Positions 47,641 through 60,820 of a DNA stretch of 64,000 nt are shown here, in pieces; within the stretch, counting starts at the first letter, position 1; each line of letters begins with the position of its first letter. This stretch comes from Sipunculus nudus. Lineage: Eukaryota > Annelida > Sipuncula > Golfingiida > Sipunculidae. Under the pieces are notes generated by a model. The model made no database searches, had not been told where the DNA came from, and saw only the letters and a list, made by a program, of their open reading frames with translations. Made by a program: the position numbers and the translations under genes. The DNA lies in contig CM049313.1 in assembly GCA_026874595.1 (NCBI GenBank), forward strand, positions 79,990,659 through 80,054,658. Direction: 5' to 3'.

Positions 47641-50600
47641 TGATGTCCTCAATAGATTCAGGATCTATAATACCGGGTTACTGATGTTCCCAATAGATTC
47701 CTTTTCTATAATACCAGGTCACTTATGTCCACAATAGATTCAGGTTCTATAATACCAGCTCACTGATGTCCTCAATAGATTCAAGATCTATAATACCGGG
47801 TTACTGATGTTCCCAATAGATTCCTTTTCTATAATACCAGGTCACTTATGTCCACAATAGATTCAGGTTCTATAATACCAGCTCACTGATGTTCACAATG
47901 GATTCAGGATCTATAATACCGGGTTACTGATGTTCCCAATAGATTCCTTTTCTATAATACCAGGTCACTTATGTCCACAATAGATTCAGGTTCTATAATA
48001 CCAGCTCACTGATGTCCTCAATAGATTCAGGTTCTATAATACCAGCTCACTGATGTCCTCAATAGATTCAGGATCTATAATACCGGGTTACTGATGTTCC
48101 CAATAGATTCCTTTTCTATAATACCAGGTCACTTATGTCCACAATAGATTCAGGTTCTATAATACCAGCTCACTGATGTCCTCAATAGATTCAGGATCTA
48201 TAATACCAGCTCACTGATGTCCTCAATAGATTCAGGATCTATAATACCGGGTTACTGATGTTCCCAATAGATTCCTTTTCTATAATACCAGGTCACTTAT
48301 GTCCACAATAGATTCAGGTTCTATGATACCAGCTCACTGATGTCCTCAATAGATTCAGGTTCTATAATACCAGCTCACTGATGTCCACAATAGATTCAGG
48401 ATCTATAATACCGGGTTACTGATGTTCCCAATAGATTCCTTTTCTATAATACCAGGTCACTTATGTCCACAATGGATTCAGGTTCTATAATACCAGCTCA
48501 CTGATGTCCTCAATAGATTCAGGTTCTATAATACCAGCTCACTGATGTCCTCAATAGATTCAGGATCTATAATACCGGGTTACTGATGTTCCCAATAGAT
48601 TCCTTTTCTATAATACCAGGTCACTTATGTCCACAATAGATTCAGGTTCTATAATACCAGCTCACTGATGTCCTCAATAGATTCAGGATCTATAATACCG
48701 GGTTACTGATGTTCCCAATAGATTCCTTTTCTATAATACCAGGTCACTTATGTCCACAATAGATTCAGGTTCTATAATACCAGCTCACTGATGTCCTCAA
48801 TAGATTCAGGATCTATAATACCGGGTTACTGATGTTCCCAATAGATTCCTTTTCTATAATACCAGGTCACTTATGTCCACAATAGATTCAGGTTCTATAA
48901 TACCAGCTCACTGATGTCCTCAATAGATTCAGGATCTATAATACCGGGTTACTGATGTTCGCAATAGATTCCTTTTCTATAATACCAGGTCACTTATGTC
49001 CACAATAGATTCAGGTTCTATAATACCAGCTCACTGATGTCCTCAATAGATTCAGGATCTATAATACCGGGTTACTGATGTTCCCAATAGATTCCTTTTC
49101 TATAATACCAGGTCACTTATGTCCACAATAGATTCAGGTTCTATAATACCGGGTCACTGATGTCCTCAATAGATTCAGGATCTATAATACCGGGTTACTG
49201 ATGTTCCCAATAGATTCCTTTTCTATAATTCCTGGTCACTGATGTCCACAATAGATTCAGGTTCTATAATACCAGCTCACTGATGTCCTCAATAGATTCA
49301 GGTTCTATAATACCAGCTCACTGATGTCCTCAATAGATTCAGGATCTATAATACCGGGTTACTGATGTTCCCAATAGATTCCTTTTCTATAATTCCTGGT
49401 CACTGATGTCCACAATAGATTCAGGATCTATAATACCGGGTTACTGATGTTCCCAATAGATTCCTTTTCTATAATTCCTGGTCACTGATGTCCTCAATAG
49501 ATTCAGGATCTATAATACCGGGTTACTGATGTTCCCAATAGATTCCTTTTCTATAATTCCTGGTCACTGATGTCCTCAATAGATTCAGGATCTATAATAC
49601 CGGGTTACTGATGTTCCCAATAGATTCCTTTTCTATAATTCCTGGTTACTGATGTCCACAATAGATTCAGGTTCTATAATACCAGCTCACTGATGTCCTC
49701 AATAGATTCAGGATCTATAATACCGGGTTACTGATGTTCCCAATAGATTCCTTTTCTATAATACCAGGTCACTTATGTCCTCAATAGATTCAGGATCTAT
49801 AATACCGGGTTACTGATGTTCCCAATAGATTCCTTTTCTATAATACCAGCTCACTGATGTCCTCAATAGATTCAGGATCTATAATACCGGGTTACTGATG
49901 TTCCCAATAGATTCCTTTTCTATAATTCCTGGTCACTGATGTCCACAATAGATTCAGGTTCTATAATACCAGCTCACTGATGTCCTCAATAGATTCAGGA
50001 TCTATAATACCGGGTTACTGATGTTCCCAATAGATTCCTTTTCTATAATACCAGGTCACTTATGTCCACAATAGATTCAGGTTCTATAATACCAGCTCAC
50101 TGATGTCCTCAATAGATTCAGGATCTATAATACCGGGTTACTGATGTTCCCAATAGATTCCTTTTCTATAATACCAGGTCACTTATGTCCACAATAGATT
50201 CAGGTTCTATAATACCAGCTCACTGATGTCCTCAATAGATTCAGGATCTATAATACCAGCTCACTGATGTCCTCAATAGATTCAGGATCTATAATACCGG
50301 GTTACTGATGTTCCCAATAGATTCCTTTTCTATAATACCAGGTCACTTATGTCCACAATAGATTCAGGTTCTATAATACCAGCTCACTGATGTCCTCAAT
50401 AGATTCAGGATCTATAATACCGGGTTACTGATGTTCCCAATAGATTCCTTTTCTATAATTCCTGGTCACTGATGTCCACAATAGATTCAGGTTCTATAAT
50501 ACCAGCTCACTGATGTCCTCAATAGATTCAGGATCTATAATACCGGGATACTGATGTTCCCAATAGATTCCTTTTCTATAATACCAGGTCACTTATGTCC

Positions 50601-53600
50601 ACAATAGATTCAGGTTCTATAATACCAGCTCACTGATGTCCTCAATAGATTCAGGATCTATAATACCGGGTTACTGATGTTCCCAATAGATTCCTTTTCT
50701 ATAATACCAGGTCACTTATGTCCACAATAGATTCAGGTTCTATAATACCAGCTCACTGATGTCCTCAATAGATTCAGGTTCTATAATACCGGGTCACTGA
50801 TGTTCCCAATAGATTCTTTTTCTATAATACCAGGTCACTGATGTTCACAATGGATTCAGGTTTTATAATACCAGGTCACTTATGTCAACAATAGATTCCA
50901 ATTGTATAATTCCTGGTCTCTGATGTGCAGAATAGATTCAGGTTCTATAATACCAGGTCACTGATGTCCCCAATAGATTTAGGTTCTATAATACCGGGTC
51001 ATTGATGTCCACAATAGATTCAGGTTTTATAATATAATTACTGATGTTCACAATGGTTTCATGTTTTATAATACCAGGTCATTGTCGTTCACAATAGATT
51101 CAGGTTTTATAATACCCGGTCACTTATGTCAACAATAGATTCAGGTTCTATAATACCAGCTCACTGATGTCCTCAATAGATTCAGGATCTATAATACCAG
51201 CTCACTGATGTCCTCAATAGATTCAGGATCTATAATACCAGCTCACTGATGTCCTCAATAGATTCAGGTTCTATAATACCGGGTCACTGATGTTCCCAAT
51301 AGATTCTTTTTCTATAATACCAGGTCACTGATGTTCACAATGGATTCAGGTTTCATAATACCAGGTCACTTATGTCCACAATAGATTCAGGTTCTATAAT
51401 ACCAGCTCACTGATGTCCTCTATAGATTCAGGTTCTATAATACCGGGTCACTGATGTTCCCAATAGATTCTTTTTCTATAATACCAGGTCACTGATGTTC
51501 ACAATGGATTCAGGTTTTATAATACCAGGTCACTTATGTCCACAATAGATTCAGGTTCTATAATACCAGCTCACTGATGTCCTCAATAGATTCAGGTTCT
51601 ATAATACCGGGTCACTGATGTTCCCAATAGATTCTTTTTCTATAATACCAGGTCACTGATGTTCACAATGGATTCAGGTTCTATAATACCAGGTCACTGA
51701 TGTTCACAATGGATTCAGGTTCTATAATACCGGGTTACTGATGTTCCCAATAGATTCCTTTTCTATAATACCAGGTCACTTATGTCCACAATAGATTCAG
51801 GTTCTATAATACCAGCTCACTGATGTCCTCAATAGATTCAGGATCTATAATACCGGGTTACTGATGTTCCCAATAGATTCCTTTTCTATAATACCAGGTC
51901 ACTTATGTCCACAATAGATTCAGGTTCTATAATACCAGCTCACTGATGTCCTCAATAGATTCAAGATCTATAATACCGGGTTACTGATGTTCCCAATAGA
52001 TTCCTTTTCTATAATACCAGGTCACTTATGTCCACAATAGATTCAGGTTCTATAATACCAGCTCACTGATGTTCACAATGGATTCAGGATCTATAATACC
52101 GGGTTACTGATGTTCCCAATAGATTCCTTTTCTATAATACCAGGTCACTTATGTCCACAATAGATTCAGGTTCTATAATACCAGCTCACTGATGTCCTCA
52201 ATAGATTCAGGTTCTATAATACCAGCTCACTGATGTCCTCAATAGATTCAGGATCTATAATACCGGGTTACTGATGTTCCCAATAGATTCCTTTTCTATA
52301 ATACCAGGTCACTTATGTCCACAATAGATTCAGGTTCTATAATACCAGCTCACTGATGTCCTCAATAGATTCAGGATCTATAATACCAGCTCACTGATGT
52401 CCTCAATAAATTCAGGATCTATAATACCGGGTTACTGATGTTCCCAATAGATTCCTTTTCTATAATACCAGGTCACTTATGTCCACAATAGATTCAGGTT
52501 CTATGATACCAGCTCACTGATGTCCTCAATAGATTCAGGTTCTATAATACCAGCTCACTGATGTCCACAATAGATTCAGGATCTATAATACCGGGTTACT
52601 GATGTTCCCAATAGATTCCTTTTCTATAATACCAGGTCACTTATGTCCACAATAGATTCAGGTTCTATAATACCAGCTCACTGATGTCCTCAATAGATTC
52701 AGGTTCTATAATACCAGCTCACTGATGTCCTCAATAGATTCAGGATCTATAATACCGGGTTACTGATGTTCCCAATAGATTCCTTTTCTATAATACCAGG
52801 TCACTTATGTCCACAATAGATTCAGGTTCTATAATACCAGCTCACTGATGTCCTCAATAGATTCAGGATCTATAATACCGGGTTACTGATGTTCCCAATA
52901 GATTCCTTTTCTATAATACCAGGTCACTTATGTCCACAATAGATTCAGGTTCTATAATACCAGCTCACTGATGTCCTCAATAGATTCAGGATCTATAATA
53001 CCGGGTTACTGATGTTCCCAATAGATTCCTTTTCTATAATACCAGGTCACTTATGTCCACAATAGATTCAGGTTCTATAATACCAGCTCACTGATGTCCT
53101 CAATAGATTCAGGATCTATAATACCGGGTTACTGATGTTCGCAATAGATTCCTTTTCTATAATACCAGGTCACTTATGTCCACAATAGATTCAGGTTCTA
53201 TAATACCAGCTCACTGATGTCCTCAATAGATTCAGGATCTATAATACCGGGTTACTGATGTTCCCAATAGATTCCTTTTCTATAATACCAGGTCACTTAT
53301 GTCCACAATAGATTCAGGTTCTATAATACCGGGTCACTGATGTCCTCAATAGATTCAGGATCTATAATACCGGGTTACTGATGTTCCCAATAGATTCCTT
53401 TTCTATAATTCCTGGTCACTGATGTCCACAATAGATTCAGGTTCTATAATACCAGCTCACTGATGTCCTCAATAGATTCAGGTTCTATAATACCAGCTCA
53501 CTGATGTCCTCAATAGATTCAGGATCTATAATACCGGGTTACTGATGTTCCCAATAGATTCCTTTTCTATAATTCCTGGTCACTGATGTCCACAATAGAT

Positions 53601-56000
53601 TCAGGATCTATAATACCGGGTTACTGATGTTCCCAATAGATTCCTTTTCTATAATTCCTGGTCACTGATGTCCTCAATAGATTCAGGATCTATAATACCG
53701 GGTTACTGATGTTCCCAATAGATTCCTTTTCTATAATTCCTGGTCACTGATGTCCTCAATAGATTCAGGATCTATAATACCGGGTTACTGATGTTCCCAA
53801 TAGATTCCTTTTCTATAATTCCTGGTTACTGATGTCCACAATAGATTCAGGTTCTATAATACCAGCTCACTGATGTCCTCAATAGATTCAGGATCTATAA
53901 TACCGGGTTACTGATGTTCCCAATAGATTCCTTTTCTATAATACCAGGTCACTTATGTCCTCAATAGATTCAGGATCTATAATACCGGGTTACTGATGTT
54001 CCCAATAGATTCCTTTTCTATAATACCAGCTCACTGATGTCCTCAATAGATTCAGGATCTATAATACCGGGTTACTGATGTTCCCAATAGATTCCTTTTC
54101 TATAATTCCTGGTCACTGATGTCCACAATAGATTCAGGTTCTATAATACCAGCTCACTGATGTCCTCAATAGATTCAGGATCTATAATACCGGGTTACTG
54201 ATGTTCCCAATAGATTCCTTTTCTATAATACCAGGTCACTTATGTCCACAATAGATTCAGGTTCTATAATACCAGCTCACTGATGTCCTCAATAGATTCA
54301 GGATCTATAATACCGGGTTACTGATGTTCCCAATAGATTCCTTTTCTATAATACCAGGTCACTTATGTCCACAATAGATTCAGGTTCTATTATACCAGCT
54401 CACTGATGTCCTCAATAGATTCAGGATCTATAATACCAGCTCACTGATGTCCTCAATAGATTCAGGATCTATAATACCGGGTTACTGATGTTCCCAATAG
54501 ATTCCTTTTCTATAATACCAGGTCACTTATGTCCACAATAGATTCAGGTTCTATAATACCAGCTCACTGATGTCCTCAATAGATTCAGGATCTATAATAC
54601 CGGGTTACTGATGTTCCCAATAGATTCCTTTTCTATAATTCCTGGTCACTGATGTCCACAATAGATTCAGGTTCTATAATACCAGCTCACTGATGTCCTC
54701 AATAGATTCAGGATCTATAATACCGGGATACTGATGTTCCCAATAGATTCCTTTTCTATAATACCAGGTCACTTATGTCCACAATAGATTCAGGTTCTAT
54801 AATACCAGCTCACTGATGTCCTCAATAGATTCAGGATCTATAATACCGGGTTACTGATGTTCCCAATAGATTCCTTTTCTATAATACCAGGTCACTTATG
54901 TCCACAATAGATTCAGGTTCTATAATACCAGCTCACTGATGTCCTCAATAGATTCAGGTTCTATAATACCGGGTCACTGATGTTCCCAATAGATTCTTTT
55001 TCTATAATACCAGGTCACTGATGTTCACAATGGATTCAGGTTTTATAATACCAGGTCACTTATGTCAACAATAGATTCCAATTGTATAATTCCTGGTCTC
55101 TGATGTGCAGAATAGATTCAGGTTCTATAATACCAGGTCACTGATGTCCCCAATAGATTTAGGTTCTATAATACCGGGTCATTGATGTCCACAATAGATT
55201 CAGGTTTTATAATATAATTACTGATGTTCACAATGGTTTCATGTTTTATAATACCAGGTCATTGTCGTTCACAATAGATTCAGGTTTTATAATACCCGGT
55301 CACTTATGTCAACAATAGATTCAGGTTCTATAATACCAGCTCACTGATGTCCTCAATAGATTCAGGATCTATAATACCAGCTCACTGATGTCCTCAATAG
55401 ATTCAGGATCTATAATACCAGCTCACTGATGTCCTCAATAGATTCAGGTTCTATAATACCGGGTCACTGATGTTCCCAATAGATTCTTTTTCTATAATAC
55501 CAGGTCACTGATGTTCACAATGGATTCAGGTTTCATAATACCAGGTCACTTATGTCCACAATAGATTCAGGTTCTATAATACCAGCTCACTGATGTCCTC
55601 TATAGATTCAGGTTCTATAATACCGGGTCACTGATGTTCCCAATAGATTCTTTTTCTATAATACCAGGTCACTGATGTTCACAATGGATTCAGGTTTTAT
55701 AATACCAGGTCACTTATGTCCACAATAGATTCAGGTTCTATAATACCAGCTCACTGATGTCCTCAATAGATTCAGGTTCTATAATACCGGGTCACTGATG
55801 TTCCCAATAGATTCTTTTTCTATAATACCAGGTCACTGATGTTCACAATGGATTCAGGTTCTATAATACCAGGTCACTGATGTTCACAATGGATTCAGGT
55901 TCTATAATACCGGGTTACTGATGTTCCCAATAGATTCCTTTTCTATAATACCAGGTCACTTATGTCCACAATAGATTCAGGTTCTATAATACCAGCTCAC
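47641..56000 (+). repeat. 4180-bp tandem duplication inside the 41-bp satellite
   Basis: Rare variants recur at a constant offset of 4180 bp: GTTCGCAATAG (48959 and 53139), TCAAGATCTA (47781 and 51961), TGATGTGCAG (50921 and 55101). The first unit spans about 47641-51820 and the second about 51821-56000. 4180 is close to 102 monomers of 41 bp. Near identity implies recent amplification, or an assembly duplication. Confidence 0.85.
48681..49180 (+). repeat. 123-bp trimeric higher-order repeat
   Basis: Three monomer types follow one another (ATTCAGGATCTATAATACCG, then ATTCCTTTTCTATAATACCA, then ATTCAGGTTCTATAATACCA) with a period of 123 bp, for example at 48681 and 48804. This is the dominant pattern from about 47.6 to 56.0 kb; the interval given is a clean example. 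Confidence 0.85.
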
Positions 56001-56635
56001 TGATGTCCTCAATAGATTCAGGTTCTATAATACCGGGTTACTGATGTTCCCAATAGATTCCTTTTCTATAATTCCTGGTCACTGATGTCCACAATAGATT
56101 CTTTTTCTATAATACCAGGTCACTGATGTTCACAATGGATTCAGGTTTTATAATACCAGGTCACTTATGTCCACAATTGATTCAGGTTCTATAATACCAG
56201 CTCACTGATGTCCTCAATAGATTCAGGTTCTATAATACCGGGTCACTGATGTTCCCAATAGATTCTTTTTCTATAATACCAGGTCACTGATGTTCACAAT
56301 GGATTCAGGTTTTATAATACCAGGTCACTGATGTCCTCAATAGATTCAGGTTCTATAATACCAGGTCACTGATGTTCACAATAGATTCCTTTTCTATAAT
56401 TCCAGGTCACTGATGTCCACAATAGATTCAGGTTCTATAATACCAGCTCACTGATGTCCTCAATAGATTCAGGGTCTATAATTATATATATAATACCGGG
56501 TCACTGATGTTCACAATAGATTCCTTTTCTATAATTCCATGTCACTGATGTTGCACAATGGATTCAGGTTTTATAATAGGGTTTCAGATGCAGTTTCATG
56601 TTAACGTACAGACAAAAATGTTCTCTCTGGAATGT

Positions 56636-56755
56636 ATACTAGGCGTTAATCCAGGATTTTTTTTGCAGGGAGGGGTCAACGGGAGTGGTCAACGGTGGGG
56701 GGGGGGGGGGGGGGGCGCTTGTCGAACCCCCCCCCCCCCGGTTCAACGCCTGGTA
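56636..56755. mobile_element. short palindromic element with G-run and C-run
   Basis: The left side ACTAGGCGTTAATCC and the right side GGTTCAACGCCTGGTAT are imperfect inverted repeats. Between them, 19 G (56697-56715) and 13 C (56727-56739) are separated by 11 bases, forming a potential strong hairpin. Size and form suggest a MITE or a snap-back remnant. Run lengths may be affected by sequencing. Confidence 0.55.
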
Positions 56756-58618
56756 TTTACATGTATAATCTAAGCTGGTTACCCCGATAAACAAATAAGG
56801 AATGTGTCTGTGTGTTTGTTGCTTGCCGGAAATCTTCGATTTCTGCAAGCAGGTTGGTCAGTCGCGGATGTCTGTTTGTCTGTTTGTTTGTTTGTCTGTC
56901 TGTCTGTCTGTGTACTCTCTACAGGCCACAATTTTGCAGCAATTGCTTTTAAACTTACACAGCTGATAGACAAGCAAAAGTCCTCGAGGCCTATTGTTAT
57001 TGGGCGACATAGGTCCAAGGTCAAGGTCAAGGTCATCAAAACTTCTCAAAACGGTTTTTTCTTCATATCTTTGTAACTGTTAGTGGTATCTTCTTCAAAC
57101 ATAGCTCATTTTAAACGCCATTCCCAGGCCTTTCTTCTGGTGTGTAGCTCTTTCAAACCATGGTTACGCATTTTGGGGAAAAGTCATGATATTCTGAAAT
57201 TAGGGGTCTTATTTTTCTAACTTTGTCAGTTTTAAAGCTAGAGAGGTCTAGTTTTTTGCATCAGGTAGCATTTAACAAGTACTGCAAGATTTTATTAAAA
57301 GTCTCGCGATATCTCGTACAATATCTCGTCAAACGAGATATTTCGAGATTTCAGTAATCTTGCCCTGGAGGCCACAGTTTTGCAGGAATCTTTTTGAAAC
57401 TGGCATATCTTAAGTCCTCCACTATTATCTCGAAATCAATTTTTCAATTTTTTAATTCGGCCGCTAGGGGGCGCTGGGTGCAAACCTCTCCAACATATCA
57501 TGTTTTGGCAATATCTCCAAAATTATAAGCCTCAATTACAAAAACTATATTGTATTTTTTTCCTCTAAGTCTTCTTCATTAACTCGTTTAGTCATCTGGT
57601 CTCAATCTTGTGTCACTTTGTCTCTGTGTCCGTCTGTTTCTCAGTTGTCCTCAAATCCGCTTGCTTGCCGATTCTTGCGTCTCACATATAGCATTCTACA
57701 GGACACAGTTTTGAAAGAATCTTTTTAAAACTATTATTATGTCTTACACTAATATCTCGAAACCAATTTTTCATTTTCCAGAATTGGCCGCTAGGGGGCG
57801 GTGCACTCAAACTTGCACAACATATCATTTTTTGGCCATATCTCCAAAACTATAAACATCATTTACATAAACTATAGCTTATTTTCTTCCTCTGGGTCTT
57901 TCCAAAAACCTGGTGTTTTCATTTGGTTTCAATCTTGAGTCACTTTGTCTGTGTGTCCGTCTGTTTCTCAGTTGTCCTCAAATTCGCTTGCTTGCCGGTT
58001 CTTGCGTCTCACATATAGCATTCTACAGGCCACAGTTTTGAAAGAATCCTTTTAAAACTATTACATCTTATGTCTTACACTAATATCTCGAAACGGATTT
58101 TTCATTTTCCAGAATTGGCCGCTAGGGGGCGGTGCACTCAAACTTGCACAATATGTCATTTTTTGGCCATATCTCCAAAACTATTAACCTCATTTACATA
58201 AATTATAGCTTATTATCTTCCCCTTAGGTTTCTTCATAACATGATTAAGTCATCTGTTCTCAATCTTGGGTCAGTATGTTTGCCTGTTTGTCAGTTGTCC
58301 TCAATTTCGCCTGCTTCCTGGTTCTTGCGTCTCACATGTAGCATTCTACTGGCCACAGTTTTGAAGGAATCGTTTTGTAAATTACACTTGTCATATATCA
58401 TGATGATATCTGGAAGTCCTATGTTTATTATTCAAATAAGTCAAAGGTCAAGGTCAAGGTGATCAAAATATATCAAAATCTTATTTTCTTTAGAACTTTG
58501 TTAATATTGGTTCTTTCTTCACAAACTATGGATTATTTTCTTTCACTTTGACACTGCTCGTTCATCTGTCTAACTTAGTGTCATTTCCGGCAAGCGCGTG
58601 ACCTCTGGTCATCTAGTT
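56756..58618 (+). repeat. diverged copy of the hairpin-headed repeat family
   Basis: It starts with the hairpin at 56821-56850, a TTTG/TCTG microsatellite, then GTCCAAGGTCAAGGTCAAGG, and three internal ~330-bp sub-repeats. Each sub-repeat carries GGCCGCTAGGGGGCG and ATCTCCAAAA-type words (57461, 57788, 58119) and ends with TTTCCGGCAAGCGCGTGACC. No protein-coding content was recognised. Confidence 0.75.
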
Positions 58619-58809
58619 GCTTGCCGGAAATCTTCGATTTCGGCAAGCATGTTCGTCAGTTGCGTATGTCTGTTTGTCTGTTTGTCTGTTTGTTTGTTTG
58701 TTGCTTGCCGGAAATCTTCGATTTCGGCAAGCATGTTCGTCAGTTGCGTATGTCTGTTTGTCTGTTTGTCTGTTTGTTTGTTTGTTTGTTTGTTTGTTTG
58801 TTTGTTTGT
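58619..58809 (+). repeat. duplicated hairpin heads plus TTTG microsatellite
   Basis: Two heads in tandem at 58619-58648 and 58703-58732. Each has a stem GCTTGCCGGAAATC / GATTTCGGCAAGC around a TTC loop, followed by (TCTGTTTG)n/(TTTG)n. Confidence 0.85.
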
Positions 58810-60820
58810 CACGACTCTCCAGGTCACATTTTTGCATCAATCAACTTGAAACTTACAGGCTTGATTGATAAACCGATTTCTAGGTGCCCTATTGTTTTTG
58901 GTCAACATTGCTCCAAGGTCAAGGTTCAAGGTCACGACAAGTATGGTTAACGGTTTTTGCACTATAACTTTGCCATAAATAGGCGTATCCACTTCTGCAA
59001 TAGCTAATTTTTTTCGTCATCACCTGGCCTTTCTTCTGACATGTAGCTTACTTAAATTTGCCGTTACCATGGTTACATTTTTTGGGCAAAAATCATGGGA
59101 TTTCGTGATATTTTTCAAATTTGCAGCAATCGTACTGATTCTGAGATATTTTATGTAACACAAGAATATCTCGAAATTGTTTTTTCAGATTTTGGAAATG
59201 GCCGCCAGGGGGCGTTGCAGATGAAAAAACATGAAAATTTGTTTTGGTGCTATACCTCCAGAACTATTAAACATTGGGCTATTTCCATCACAGCACCTTC
59301 AACTGGGGTCCATGGGCTTATTTTTGCGAATAGGTGCCAAAGTGCGCTATTGCCAGATTTCTCTATTTTTGGGGTAAAACTTTTGAATTTTGAAAATATG
59401 CAGTTTTCAGCTTCTAACTCTGTCAGTTTTTATGCTGGAGAGGTCAATTTTTTTGCATCTTGTAGCCCTTGGTGAGTTCTCGGTGATCCACTCAAAAATC
59501 TTGCAAAATCTCGCACCGTTTCTCGTCAAACGAGAGTCTTCGAGATTTCATTAAATATGACCTACAGGTTGCATTTTTTTAACAATGGCTTTGAAAGTGA
59601 TATATTTTGTGTTATTTATAAATATCTCGAAATCAGTTTTTCATTTTTTGGAAATAGCCACCAGGGGGCGTGGTAGCTGAAACACTGTAACATATCATTT
59701 TTCTGCAATATCTAAAATAATTTTAAACATGGCACAATTTTTATCGTTGTATCTTAAACTAGGAACTTTGGCTTATTCCTCCGCACATGTAGCTTTGTGC
59801 TGCCGTTACCATGGTTACCAAATCTGTGGGTTAAACTTGACGATCTGAAAATATGCAGTTTTTGGCTTCTATCTCGGTTAATATTTATGTTTCAAGGGTC
59901 TAGTTTTTTGCATAAGGCTGCTTCCCCTTGGTTCTAAGTCATTCAATTGCAAGTCTCGTCAAATTTCGCTCGGTTTATCGTCAAACGAGAAAAAACGAGA
60001 TTTCACGGAAATGCTTATAACTCGGCGACTTTTACAGCTATACAAGTCTAGTTTTCGGCATTTCATAACATATGACCAGCTTGACACGCCAGAAAAGAAA
60101 TCAGGCCAAATCTCGCACCATATCTCTTCAAGCGAGAAAAAAACGAGATATCATGGAAATGCTTATAACTAGGCGACTTTTACAGCTACTCAGGTCTAGT
60201 TTTTGGCATTTGGTAACATTTGGCCAACTTGACATAGTAAAACTGCGATACTTGGCGAAATCCCGCACTATATCTGGTCAAATGTGGAAAAACGAGATTT
60301 CACAGAAATGAATATAAGTCGGCGACTTTCACGGCTAGACAGGTCTAGTTTTTGGTATTCATTAACATTTGGACGGCTTGACATGACAAACCTGCAAGAC
60401 TGGCCAAATCTCGCACCATATCTCGTCAAACGATAAAAAGGAGATTTTACAGAAATGCTAATAACTCGGCGACTTTTACAGCTAGACAGATGTAGTTTTC
60501 GCCATTTCATAACATTTAGAGAGTTTGATATGACAAATCTACAAGACTGGCCAAATCCTGCACCATATCTCGTCAAACGAGAAAACACGAGAGTACACGG
60601 AAATGCTTATAACTCGGCGACTTTTACAGCTAGACGGATCTAGTTTTCGCCATTTCGTAACGTTTGGCCGTCTTGACATAATAAAACTGCTCGTCTTGCC
60701 AAATCTCGTACTATATCTCTTCAAGCGAGAAAAAAACATGATTTCACGTTTTCATGATTCCATTTCCGGCAAGCGCGTGACCTCTGGTCATCTTGTTTGT
60801 TTGTTTGTTTGTTTGTTTGT
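58810..60820 (+). repeat. large repeat unit, 2011-bp form
   Basis: It runs from CACGACTCTCCAGGTCACAT to the next TTTG tract. It contains GGTCAAGGTTCAAGGTCACG, CTCF-like motifs at 59202 and 59658, GTTACCATGGTTAC at 59063 and 59805, and a block of ~145-bp sub-repeats (59950-60740) with TCTCGTCAAACGAGA palindromes and TAACTCGGCGACTTTTACAG. It ends with TTTCCGGCAAGCGCGTGACC at 60764. Confidence 0.85.

Larger units (their letters stand above)
39960..56578 (+). repeat. 16.6-kb satellite with 41-bp monomer
   Basis: The monomer is 41 bp and contains ATTCAGGTTCTATAATACCA, GGTCACTGATGTCC and ACAATAGATTC or ACAATGGATTC. There are roughly 385-400 copies, all in one orientation. The left part (to about 44.4 kb) is diverged; the right part is highly uniform. 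Variants include TTCCTTTTCTATAATTCC, CCGGGTTACTGATGTTCCCA and CAGCTCACTGATGTCCTCAA. The monomer length is not a multiple of three and stops are frequent, so no long frames appear. The array contains two copies of a captured LINE fragment near its left end. Confidence 0.95.

Noticed and set aside
58598..58950. Cys/Leu/Val-rich or Thr/Lys/Gln-rich small proteins
   Set aside because: Translation of the TTTG/TCTG microsatellite and repeat head; the same peptides recur at each repeat copy.
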